A DNA stretch of 64,000 nucleotides from Bradyrhizobium diazoefficiens (GTDB lineage Bacteria; Pseudomonadota; Alphaproteobacteria; Rhizobiales; Xanthobacteraceae). This document shows, piece after piece, positions 20,210 to 27,445 of the stretch. The notes beneath the pieces are model-generated. The model was not told the DNA's origin and ran no database searches. It was given only the letters and a program-made list of their open reading frames with translations. Position numbers and translations under genes: made by a program. Within the stretch, counting starts at the first letter, position 1, and the number at the start of each line of letters is the position of its first letter. The DNA is taken from NCBI RefSeq assembly GCF_016612535.1, contig NZ_JAENXS010000002.1, forward strand, positions 2,170,001-2,234,000, written 5' to 3'.

Positions 20210-21478
20210 CTACTCCGCCGCGAGCTGGAACAGGTCGGTCGGGATCTGGTATCGGGACTTGACAGGTGGCTGCTGCACTGGCCCTCGACGCCGCAGCATC
20301 TCGCGGATTTCGAGGCCGACAGCTCGCGCAAGCAGCGGTGGCACGGCGTTCCCTACCTGGTCGTACTGAGCTGAGTAACCGCCCTCGAATACAAACCAGT
20401 CGGGGAAGCTCTGAATGCGTGACGCCTCGCGGATGCTGATGGTTCGGTCCTGCTCTGGGTGGATGTACTCGCCTGATTTCGGGTCGCGGAACCGTGTGAT
20501 GATGGATCGAGCAATCCCCTCCCAGCGCATGCGCCGAAACCGCCTTGTGTGGTCCTTCCGGAGTGCACGCTGCATGCTCGGCGGCAGCAGTTCGCGTGGC
20601 AGGTCACGCCAGTCCTGACCGGGTTTCAGCGCCCTGATGCGCGCCAAGTTCTGATCGGAGAGCCGCGGTGCATAGTGGTTCGCAAGCGACTGGGGCGCGG
20701 ACCGCCGCATCGCTTCCTGGTACAGGCTCTGCGGTGCTCGGGAATATCTGGTTTCGATTTCACCAGCTTGGACGCGAGGCAGATCAGCAAGTGCTTCGCG
20801 GATGGTCACAAACCCGGCGGAGTCCTCCGGGGAGATCGTGTTGTTCGGATACAGGTCACCAATGCCGGACCTCCCGTGCGTGGGCTGCGGGAAACCGCCG
20901 CGCTTCCCAAGATCATTGCGCCAGCCGATAAAGAACATGCGCCACCGCATTTGCGGCACGCCGTACTGAGCGGCAAGAAGCTCGGCGCAATCGATCGAGT
21001 AGCCAGCATCGCGGAAAGCACCACCGATCTGACGAAGGACCGCGCCGTCCGCCAGCGTCGCGAGACCTGGCACGTTCTCGATTACCACGCACTTGGGCCG
21101 CAGCTCCTCCGCCAGCCGCAGGAACTCCCGAAAGAGGCCGTTCCGAACGTCCCAGATTTCGCGCTGACCTATGATGCTGAAGCCTTGGCAGGGCGGCCCG
21201 CCGATCAGCAAGTCCAATTCGCCGCGCTTGAGGCCGGCACCGCGGAGTATATCGCGCCCGCTTAGCTGCTCGACGGACGCCTCGGCGAATGGGATGTCAG
21301 GAAAGTTGCGGCGATGAGTGACGGCGCAGGTCTGATCGCGGTCCGAACAGAACACGATGTCGAAGCCCGCGTTCAGAAGGCCAAGAGTGATGCCACCCGC
21401 ACCTGAAAATAGATCGACGGCGGTCGGCTTCGACTTGATGCGGATTTGCTCGGGCTTTCGCAATAGGTAGGGGTTCAT
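20210..21478 (-). CDS. C5-cytosine DNA methyltransferase
   Basis: A 422-residue enzyme with the canonical motif order: I DLFSGAGGITLG (about 22-33), IV GGPPCQGFS with catalytic Cys97, VI VVIENV, VIII QMRWRMFFIG, IX RLSDQNLARIRAL/TIREA region, X AQYDQVGNAVPP. It transfers a methyl group from S-adenosylmethionine to cytosine and would protect host DNA from the downstream NotI-type nuclease. Start ATG overlaps the RHH gene stop (ATGA), so methylase is translated before nuclease in the operon. Confidence 0.95.
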   Translation of the reverse strand: MNPYLLRKPEQIRIKSKPTAVDLFSGAGGITLGLLNAGFDIVFCSDRDQTCAVTHRRNFPDIPFAEASVEQLSGRDILRGAGLKRGELDLLIGGPPCQGFSIIGQREIWDVRNGLFREFLRLAEELRPKCVVIENVPGLATLADGAVLRQIGGAFRDAGYSIDCAELLAAQYGVPQMRWRMFFIGWRNDLGKRGGFPQPTHGRSGIGDLYPNNTISPEDSAGFVTIREALADLPRVQAGEIETRYSRAPQSLYQEAMRRSAPQSLANHYAPRLSDQNLARIRALKPGQDWRDLPRELLPPSMQRALRKDHTRRFRRMRWEGIARSIITRFRDPKSGEYIHPEQDRTISIREASRIQSFPDWFVFEGGYSAQYDQVGNAVPPLLARAVGLEIREMLRRRGPVQQPPVKSRYQIPTDLFQLAAE

Positions 21479-21669
21479 GGCTTGCGCTCTGGCGGGGCGG
21501 AGCTTTGAAACATCTCGCGCTGCAACTGAAACTTTTCGCGGTCAAGATGCTCGCGTATAAGGCGAACGATCAGGGTCGACTTCTTGAAGCCCTGGCTCCG
21601 GCAATAGGCGTCGAAGCGCTCGGCCTCTTCCTCTGGGATCAAAACGTGAACACGAGCAGAATTTGACAT
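21475..21669 (-). CDS. ribbon-helix-helix DNA-binding protein, candidate R-M controller
   Basis: A 64-residue protein: MSNSARVHVLIPEEEAERFD (strand and first helix), then CRSQGFKKSTLIVRLIREHL (second helix), then a charged tail. The fold is CopG/Arc-like. It is the first gene of the RHH-methylase-nuclease operon and is coupled to the methylase by a 4-bp overlap. TGTGCAC repeats lie 40-100 bp upstream of its start. It may play the role that C proteins play in other R-M systems; this is inference. Confidence 0.7.
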   Translation of the reverse strand: MSNSARVHVLIPEEEAERFDAYCRSQGFKKSTLIVRLIREHLDREKFQLQREMFQSSAPPERKP

Positions 21670-21710
21670 TCGGAGCCATCAGTCAAGCCCACCGATTTCG
21701 TTCGTCATCA

Positions 21711-21766
21711 TGTGCACTGTGGGGCAGAAATGTAAACGACTGGTCACGGCTGTGCACAGATGCACA
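21711..21766. promoter_or_regulatory. TGTGCA repeat cluster before the R-M operon
   Basis: TGTGCACTGT at 21711-21720, palindrome CTGTGCACAG at 21750-21759 and inverted TGCACA at 21761-21766. Spacing of 40 bp between the first two puts them on about the same helix face. Positioned 40-100 bp upstream of the RHH start, they are good candidates for its operator. Confidence 0.5.
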
Positions 21767-21833
21767 CTTCTGCATCAGTGAACGCCTCGTTGAGGTATAC
21801 CCCTGCGAGACGTCTGACTGAGACGAAAGTTAT

Positions 21834-21898
21834 GTCTCAATAGGATTGATTTCGGACTTCTGAGACGTCAATCTCATGACTCTAGATCCTACTGAGAC
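21834..21898. promoter_or_regulatory. res-like inverted repeats before the resolvase
   Basis: GTCTCAATAGGAT at 21834-21846 is inverted as ATCCTACTGAGAC at 21886-21898 (12 of 13 match), and a smaller pair TGAGA-N6-TCTCA lies between them (21861-21876). Another CTGAGAC occurs at 21818. The cluster ends 15 bp before the resolvase start, the usual place of a res recombination site that also regulates the gene. Confidence 0.6.
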
Positions 21899-21913
21899 AA
21901 AAGGGAGCTGACG

Positions 21914-22456
21914 GTGACTGTGATTGGCTACGCCAGGGTGAGCACGACGGACCAGAACTTGGAGCTGCAAGAGGCCGCACTTCGAGCTGCAGGTTGCGAC
22001 CTGATCCGATCGGAGAAGCGCAGCGGCACCTCTACAACAGGACGCGACGAACTGCGCACCATCCTGGATTTCCTGCGAGCCGGTGACGTCCTGATGGTCA
22101 CACGGATCGACCGGCTCGCGAGGAGCATCGGCGATCTCCAGGACATCGTCCGCACCGTGAAGGCGCGCGGCGCCTCGCTGAAAGCTACAGAGCAGCCGAT
22201 CGACACCAGCACCGCGGCAGGCAAAGCCTTCCTCGACATGCTCGGCGTGTTCGCAGAGTTCGAGACCAACCTGCGGAAGGAGCGGCAGCTTGAAGGGATC
22301 GCCGATGCGAAGGCTCGCGGCGTGTACAAAGGGCGGAAGGCGTCGATGGACGCCGCCAAGATCAAGGAGCTGAAGGCAAGCGGCATGGGACCAACTGCGA
22401 TCGCCAAGGCTCTCAAGATCGGTCGCGCTTCCGTGTACCGCGCACTGGAGGACTGA
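21914..22456 (+). CDS. serine recombinase (resolvase/invertase)
   Basis: A 180-residue small serine recombinase. Catalytic serine lies in IGYARVSTTDQNL. Also present are the arginine motif VTRIDRLARS and the dimer helix FDMLGVFAEFE-like segment FLDMLGVFAEFETNL, followed by ERQLEGI and a C-terminal HTH (MGPTAIAKALKIGRASVYRAL). The start is GTG at 21914 with AGGGAG upstream. Length is normal for Tn3/Gin-type proteins. No transposase is adjacent, so it may resolve multimers of the excised element or invert DNA at the palindromes upstream. Confidence 0.93.
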   Translation: MTVIGYARVSTTDQNLELQEAALRAAGCDLIRSEKRSGTSTTGRDELRTILDFLRAGDVLMVTRIDRLARSIGDLQDIVRTVKARGASLKATEQPIDTSTAAGKAFLDMLGVFAEFETNLRKERQLEGIADAKARGVYKGRKASMDAAKIKELKASGMGPTAIAKALKIGRASVYRALED

Positions 22457-22795
22457 CAACCTGCTGGCTATGACGCTGCTGTTCGCCGGCCTGGCTCGCC
22501 ATGGCGAAGATGTCTGTGGAAGAAGCTGAGAACAAACAGCGAGCAACGTTCCTCCTCCGTTCGACCAGACCGCCTCGCGCCGCGCGGGCTCTACGGCGGT
22601 CGGAAGCACTAGCCACAGGCGCGCAGTAACTGGCAAACAAGCTGAGAATGCCTGGTTGTTCGGCCACACGAGTAACCGACGCTCAGCGCGTGGGGAAAAG
22701 CAGGACGAGGCGGCCGATCTCCCTCCCCGGCGTGGACTCTGGCAGTCCGACGCCGCACCATCGCGGGACCATTTTTTTATTGAACAGGCCCCCCG
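22457..22795. other. noncoding gap with a bulged hairpin and T tract
   Basis: No credible gene in 339 bp. At 22729-22754 GGCGTGGACT pairs with AGTCC-g-ACGCC (one bulge, 5-nt loop), and a run of seven T lies at 22772-22778. It could be a distant terminator for the resolvase gene or, given the HUH gene just downstream, part of a replication or transfer origin. Confidence 0.4.
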
Positions 22796-23029
22796 GTGCG
22801 AGAGACGACCCCACACTACGATTTCGTAAAAGACGAATTTCGGCCCAAAGCTCCCGGTCGAGTTCTGACACCAAACACCAACCTCAAAGTTCAAGGCAGC
22901 AAACGAGCAGGTTCCGAAGAAGGAACACCGCTCGCCGCCCTGTTCCTGCGCAGTTTCCGCGAACTCCAGGACATTCAGCGCCACCTGCGGCGTGATGGTC
23001 TGTCTTATACGGTTGTGGAGATGCAGTGA
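22796..23029 (+). CDS. hypothetical small protein coupled to the HUH gene
   Basis: A 77-residue reading from a GTG: VRETTPHYDFVKDEFRPKAP, ending with LRSFRELQDIQRHLRRDGL and SYTVVEMQ. Its TGA overlaps the next ATG (TGATG), suggesting translational coupling. The C-terminal part is a plausible charged helix; there is no recognised domain. The weak ribosome site makes the start uncertain, and it may be shorter. Confidence 0.4.
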   Translation: MRETTPHYDFVKDEFRPKAPGRVLTPNTNLKVQGSKRAGSEEGTPLAALFLRSFRELQDIQRHLRRDGLSYTVVEMQ

Positions 23030-23862
23030 TGCCGGTGGAAGAATCCTCGGAGTTGATCGCGGACTGTGTGCACACCACAGAGGAGGGCTTCAAGAACTGG
23101 ACCACGAAGCGCCGCATCGGAAGGCGGAAGGTGTCCCGCAGCATCCCGGGAAGGGCTGTCCGCGCCCTAGAAGCTGCATGGCATTTTTCCAGGGCTATCG
23201 CCAAGCCGATGAACCGGTTCGTCACGATCCGACCATCCGACATCGACGAGTGCACGCCGGTGGAGCGGATCGAGATCTGGCAGCGGTGGAGAAACCGACT
23301 GGCCCAATTCGCCCGGGACAACGGCTTTCCATTCACAAGCATCTGGACGAGGGAATCGGAGCCTGACACCGGCCGGAAGGAACACCTGCACTTGCTGATG
23401 CACGTTCCCCGGAAGCGGCTGGCGCAATTCGACGAGTTGATGGCGGCGTGGGATGGCGGAACGGAGCAGATCCTGAACGAGCCGGCCGACTATGGAACGA
23501 AGGTCACCGACACCGGACGATACAAGAACGTGTTCAACTACCTGACCAAGAACAGCCCCCAGGCCGCGTACAAGCGGAAGCGATACTTCCGCAGCGGTGG
23601 TCCCATCCTCGGGAAACGGTTCGGCACGACCGCGAACATCGGCGGCAAGGCCCGCGCGGTGGCGGAGGTCCGCGGTGGTCTCAGGCGTGATCTGGGACTG
23701 GCGCCCGCGTCCGCCGCGAGCACAACTTACGCATCCCATAAAAGGGGAATTTCAATTTACGACGGCAATTCCGGCAAAACACCTGTATTCACGACAGAAA
23801 TGTCCCCTTCGAAAATCCCCGGTAATTCGAATTACCCCTCGAAAACTGAAAAGGCCGCCTGA
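23029..23862 (+). CDS. HUH-type Rep/relaxase-like endonuclease
   Basis: A 277-residue protein with the order of HUH rolling-circle nucleases: RFVTIRPSDID (motif I strand, about 63-73), EHLHLLMHVP with the metal-binding pair His119/His121, and NVFNYLTKNSP with Tyr171 as candidate nucleophile (motif III). A basic stretch YKRKRYFRSG follows, then a low-complexity tail. It is coupled to a small upstream ORF and overlaps the excisionase-like gene by one base (TGATG). Likely nicks element DNA for replication or mobilisation. The family name is not certain; no helicase domain is present. Confidence 0.7.
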   Translation: MPVEESSELIADCVHTTEEGFKNWTTKRRIGRRKVSRSIPGRAVRALEAAWHFSRAIAKPMNRFVTIRPSDIDECTPVERIEIWQRWRNRLAQFARDNGFPFTSIWTRESEPDTGRKEHLHLLMHVPRKRLAQFDELMAAWDGGTEQILNEPADYGTKVTDTGRYKNVFNYLTKNSPQAAYKRKRYFRSGGPILGKRFGTTANIGGKARAVAEVRGGLRRDLGLAPASAASTTYASHKRGISIYDGNSGKTPVFTTEMSPSKIPGNSNYPSKTEKAA

Positions 23863-24287
23863 TGCAAGGCCCCGACGCGCCACAGTTTGATCGGCAGAGC
23901 CAGATGCCGATCTTCACCGAGAACGATCTAGTCCGCATGATCCATGCGGACACCCCGTTACGTCTCGACGATGCAGTTAAGTTCGGCTTTCCACACGGTG
24001 GCATGACCGTCTCAGGTCTCCGCCGCGAGATCGCCCGTGGTCGCTTGACCGCAGAGCTGATCGCCGGAAAATTGTTCACGACCCTCAGAGCTATCCAACA
24101 GATGCGAGAGCTATGCCGCGTACAAGCAAAGGACCACGACTCTGGAAACGCCCATCCCGTCGGAAAGACGGCAAGCTCATCGCGTCAGCGGTCTGGATCA
24201 TCAAGGACGGTGGCAAGCATATCGCCACGGGATGCGTTGCAAGCCCAGGTGACACAGCTCCGCCAAAAGAAGCGCAGCAGGCGCTGA
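23862..24287 (+). CDS. excisionase-like DNA-binding protein
   Basis: A 141-residue protein. The middle part GGMTVSGLRREIARGRLTAE, IAGKLFTTLRAIQQMRELCR forms a helix-turn-helix/wing like that of small integrase-associated DNA-binding proteins in rhizobia. The tail (HPVGKTASSSRQRSGSSR) is polar and disordered. The last 175 bp overlap the integrase start in another frame, an arrangement recurring next to this class of integrases. Probable directionality factor that promotes excision. Confidence 0.65.
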   Translation: MQGPDAPQFDRQSQMPIFTENDLVRMIHADTPLRLDDAVKFGFPHGGMTVSGLRREIARGRLTAELIAGKLFTTLRAIQQMRELCRVQAKDHDSGNAHPVGKTASSSRQRSGSSRTVASISPRDALQAQVTQLRQKKRSRR

Positions 24288-25324
24288 GCGAGTACATCGC
24301 GACCAAGTACCGGCCGGAACGCCGTCACCGCGACATCGAGGATATCGATTGCGCCGACGTGCTGGCGATCTACCTTGCCGATCGCGGCGAGGCGGTCAGC
24401 GAGAACGATGATCTGGCAGCCCGGATCGAACGCCTCAACCAGTTTTGGGGCGGGAAGATGCTCGCCGACGTCAACTCAAGTTCCTGCGCTGCTTACGTGC
24501 AGCATCGTGGCAGAGCCGGTGGTGCACGCCGTGACCTGGAGGCCTTTCGAGCGGCGATCAATCACCACGCCAAGGAAGGCCTTCATCGTGGCGTAGTACG
24601 GGTGAGCTTGCCTTCAAAGGGTGAGCGCCGTGACCGCTGGCTGGAGCGCCAGGAGGCTGCCGCGCTGATCTGGCACTGTTGGCGATACCGAGAAAAGCAG
24701 ACGGTTCACGCCGGACAGAACAAGGGTTCGCTGGTCCACACTGACCGCAGGCCGCTACGCCACATAGCCAGGTTCATCCTGATCGGCCTCTACACAGGCA
24801 CGCGGGCCGGCGCCATCGCCACGGCCTCTCCGGACCGAGAGGAAGGCATGTCGTTCGTCGACCTGGAGCGCGGGATCTTCTATCGCAAGGCTATTGGCAA
24901 GAAGGCGACGAAGAAGCGCCAGACGCCAGCGCCGATCCCGCCCCGACTGTTGGCCCACATGCGCCGCTGGAAGCGCCGACAGCTCATCGCCAAGTGCTTC
25001 GTCGAGTATAACGGGAAGCCGATCAGCTCCGTCAAGAAGGGGTTCGCGAGCGCCGTGCGCCTCGCCGGACTGCCAGGGAAGGTCAGCCCTCACACCCTCC
25101 GCCACACGGCTGCAACATGGCTGATGCAGCGCGGAGCCGCCCTCTGGGAAGCTGCTGGGTTCTTAGGGATGTCCGTCGAGGTTTTGCAGGAGAACTACGG
25201 GCATCATCATCCCGACTACATGCAGGGAGCAGCGACCGCGATCACAGCTAAAGCCCGGACCATTCCGGTGGTTGAAACGGTGGTCAGCCTTGAAAGCATC
25301 CGGGAAAGAAGGCAAAAAGCCTAA
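24113..25324 (+). CDS. tyrosine site-specific integrase
   Basis: A 403-residue integrase. The N-terminus MPRTSKGPRLWKRPSRRKDG and ERLNQFWGGKMLADV form the arm and core-binding parts. The catalytic domain has LIGLYTGTRAGAI (Arg), HTLRHTAATWLMQRG (His-x-x-Arg) and YGHHHPDYMQGA (His and the likely Tyr nucleophile). The gene ends 8 bp from the tRNA-Pro fragment at 25333, the standard integrase-attachment geometry. It probably catalysed insertion of this island into tRNA-Pro(CGG). Confidence 0.95.
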   Translation: MPRTSKGPRLWKRPSRRKDGKLIASAVWIIKDGGKHIATGCVASPGDTAPPKEAQQALSEYIATKYRPERRHRDIEDIDCADVLAIYLADRGEAVSENDDLAARIERLNQFWGGKMLADVNSSSCAAYVQHRGRAGGARRDLEAFRAAINHHAKEGLHRGVVRVSLPSKGERRDRWLERQEAAALIWHCWRYREKQTVHAGQNKGSLVHTDRRPLRHIARFILIGLYTGTRAGAIATASPDREEGMSFVDLERGIFYRKAIGKKATKKRQTPAPIPPRLLAHMRRWKRRQLIAKCFVEYNGKPISSVKKGFASAVRLAGLPGKVSPHTLRHTAATWLMQRGAALWEAAGFLGMSVEVLQENYGHHHPDYMQGAATAITAKARTIPVVETVVSLESIRERRQKA

Positions 25325-25332
25325 TGAAATCT

Positions 25333-25379
25333 TGGTCGGAGTGGCAGGATTCGAACCTGCGACCCCTGCGTCCCGAACG
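25333..25379 (-). repeat. tRNA-Pro(CGG) 3' fragment, right attachment site
   Basis: Identical over 47 bp to 18261-18307. The minus-strand sequence just beyond (CACTGCG before TTCGGGA) could complete the anticodon stem, but no D arm follows; instead unrelated sequence begins. Hence this is a junction with a second element or a decayed end, not the intact target tRNA. Confidence 0.85.
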
Positions 25380-26104
25380 CAGTGAGCATCTTCTAAGTTA
25401 TTGATCTTTCTCGCTGTGGCAGTCGCACCAGTCCCGTTCTGTTCACGGTCGTTTCACCCAATTCATTGCGATTTCGTTGCGGCATTCATGGACGCGAACG
25501 AGAGGTGCTGAGGACGTTGGAGGCGGATGCGGGGCTGGGACGACTAAGATCTTCGTCGCCGGTGGAGGGCTGTTTCCAAATGCCTGTTTCCGAGTGAACA
25601 ACGGGAAGCCGGCCGCAGAATCTTGATCTCACTGGGAACGTCTGGTCTGAACTAACGCCAGCATGACGGAGAACACCTTGATCTAGCGCAACGAATGCAA
25701 GCACTCTGCATCGCCGATGCGTTGCGGCAACGACGTAGAAATGGATGGGAACGTTCAAAAGTGGATCGGCGATGAAACACACGATCCTATGGACCTCGCG
25801 GCATGCCGTGCATGGTGAAAGTGCCGCTGCACACTCGCTCGTCGAGTTGGACGGAAGGCCGAACATCAAGGTGCCCCTCAGTCTAGACGATCCGGATCCA
25901 ACGGCCTCCTTCACGTCCGCCGATGGATGCCACCGCAGCAGTCGTTCTGAATCTCATTCCGTCCGTAGTGGCTGTGCCTCCCGGCTTTTTTCGATCTGCC
26001 GGCACTGACACCCTATCAAACGCCCCTAACGAGGTGACCTTTGGCCCGCGTGCCCAGCGGCCCCGTCCAACTCGTGCGTCGTCATGGCGGCGCCAGCGAC
26101 CCGC
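25380..26104. other. 725-bp region without a recognisable gene
   Basis: Short open frames exist on both strands (for example 25486-25914 minus), but none shows a known domain, a good ribosome site or convincing composition. The segment TCTGTTCACGGTCGTTTCAC at about 25439 resembles TCTGTTCACGCCATTTCGGT next to the left tRNA fragment, so the first bases probably are the distal end of another tRNA-Pro element. The remainder looks like decayed DNA. Confidence 0.5.
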
Positions 26105-27301
26105 CTACTGCTTCGTCCCGGGGTTCTGTTCCATCAGCCTTGACCAGTGCGTTCCATCGAACTGCAGAAGCTGCAGCCTTTCGAATATTCGATAGTTCGC
26201 GGGCGACGTGTTCGCCGTGATACCAGGCAACAGCATCGGCACCCTTACATCGCTGAGGTTGGAAGCGATCCGAATGAGATTCTCGCGCGACAGATCGTCG
26301 CCTGCGGTCGACAGAACATGCGTGAGCAAGCCGGCAGAAACATAGGCAAGAACATTGAGATCATCGGTCGGATCGCCACCCGGGTAGTATTTCCTGATCC
26401 AGGCGAGATAGTCCTTGTATTCGGGGTCGTCCGCCCACGCCGGATCGGACGGCGTTTTCACAAATCCCGTCGAGATCAGGCCTGCGAGTTCGCCGGGACT
26501 TCCACCTGGCGAAAGCACCTTCGGCGACGAGACAGCGTAGGGCAAGAACTGGATCGGCTTCCAGCCGAGTTCGCGCACGCGCTGAATCGCTTGAGCGGTG
26601 AACTTTCCAAGGCTGAAGTTCATGAGAATGTCGGCGTTCGAGGCTCGTAGCGTTACGATCTGCGACGAAATCATCGGCTCAGTGACCTCGTACGCCGCTT
26701 GCGCAACAATCATCTTGTCGGCCACGTCGCCCAATGCGGCCTTGAACGCCGAGACATAGGTACGGCCGTAGTCGTCATTCTGGAAAAGGATCGCAATCCT
26801 GGCGTTTGGCAGCCGCTGCAAAATGTGCCTGGCGAAAACCGCGGCCTCTACCCCGTAGTTCGGCACGCCGGGTACCGTGTAGGGATAGGTCTTCGGATCG
26901 CTGAAGGTATCCGCCCCCGTGGCCAGGAACAGTTGCGGCACGCGCTTGGCGTTCAAATACCGTTGCGTAGCCCGATTTGTCGCAGTGCCAAGTGATCCGA
27001 AGATCAAGAGTGCTTCGTCCTGCTCAATGAGGCGGCGCGTCTGCTCGACCGTCTTCGGCGGAGAAAAGGCGTCGTCAAGGCTCAAGAGGCGCACCTTACG
27101 ACCGTTGATGCCCCCTCTCTCATTGATCATATCGAAATATGCTGCATGAGCTTTTCCAACCGTTCCTCCAGAACTCACGGGCCCGCTGTAGGGCATGGTC
27201 TGGCCAACGACGATCTCCCCTTTTGCGGGCTGCTCCGCAGCATGGGCACCGGTTGCCGCAAACACCCACAACAGCGCTGCGCCGACTGTTTTGCCAAACA
27301 T
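26105..27301 (-). CDS. ABC transporter substrate-binding protein, LivJ/LivK type
   Basis: A 398-residue exported protein. A signal peptide ends near GAHAAEQ. Mature part: GEIVVGQTMPYSGPVSSGGT, then INERGGINGRKV, then the Peripla_BP_6 fold with ILFQNDDYGRTYVSAFKA. GGAAGG precedes the ATG. In catabolic clusters of rhizobia such proteins bind aromatic acids as often as amino acids. No permease or ATPase gene is adjacent; the liv genes at 52.8-56.5 kb lack a binding protein, so they could share a system, which is inference. Confidence 0.9.
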   Translation of the reverse strand: MFGKTVGAALLWVFAATGAHAAEQPAKGEIVVGQTMPYSGPVSSGGTVGKAHAAYFDMINERGGINGRKVRLLSLDDAFSPPKTVEQTRRLIEQDEALLIFGSLGTATNRATQRYLNAKRVPQLFLATGADTFSDPKTYPYTVPGVPNYGVEAAVFARHILQRLPNARIAILFQNDDYGRTYVSAFKAALGDVADKMIVAQAAYEVTEPMISSQIVTLRASNADILMNFSLGKFTAQAIQRVRELGWKPIQFLPYAVSSPKVLSPGGSPGELAGLISTGFVKTPSDPAWADDPEYKDYLAWIRKYYPGGDPTDDLNVLAYVSAGLLTHVLSTAGDDLSRENLIRIASNLSDVRVPMLLPGITANTSPANYRIFERLQLLQFDGTHWSRLMEQNPGTKQ

Positions 27302-27445
27302 GAGAGACCTTCCTCATCAAACTGGAGCTATACGCCGAGAAATCGGAGAGGCTTCGTTGCACTTGCGGTGGGCTCGGACCAGCATCGCTGCAATGGTGCT
27401 TTTCGACGTCAGCGAGTGTCGCGCTGCCGTGCTGCGAACACTCGT

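Larger units (their letters stand above)
18261..25379. mobile_element. tRNA-Pro integrative element with NotI-type restriction-modification
   Basis: A 7.1-kb block between two 47-bp direct repeats of the tRNA-Pro(CGG) 3' end. The integrase gene stops 8 bp before the right repeat. Cargo: vsr, restriction enzyme, cytosine methyltransferase, RHH protein, serine resolvase, small ORF, HUH nuclease, excisionase-like protein. No conjugation apparatus is visible, so transfer would need mobilisation. Neither repeat continues into a full tRNA; the intact gene is presumably outside the window to the right. Confidence 0.8.

Noticed and set aside
25486..25914. 142-codon minus-strand frame right of the island
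   Set aside because: No domain, no ribosome site, erratic composition; left as decayed intergenic DNA.
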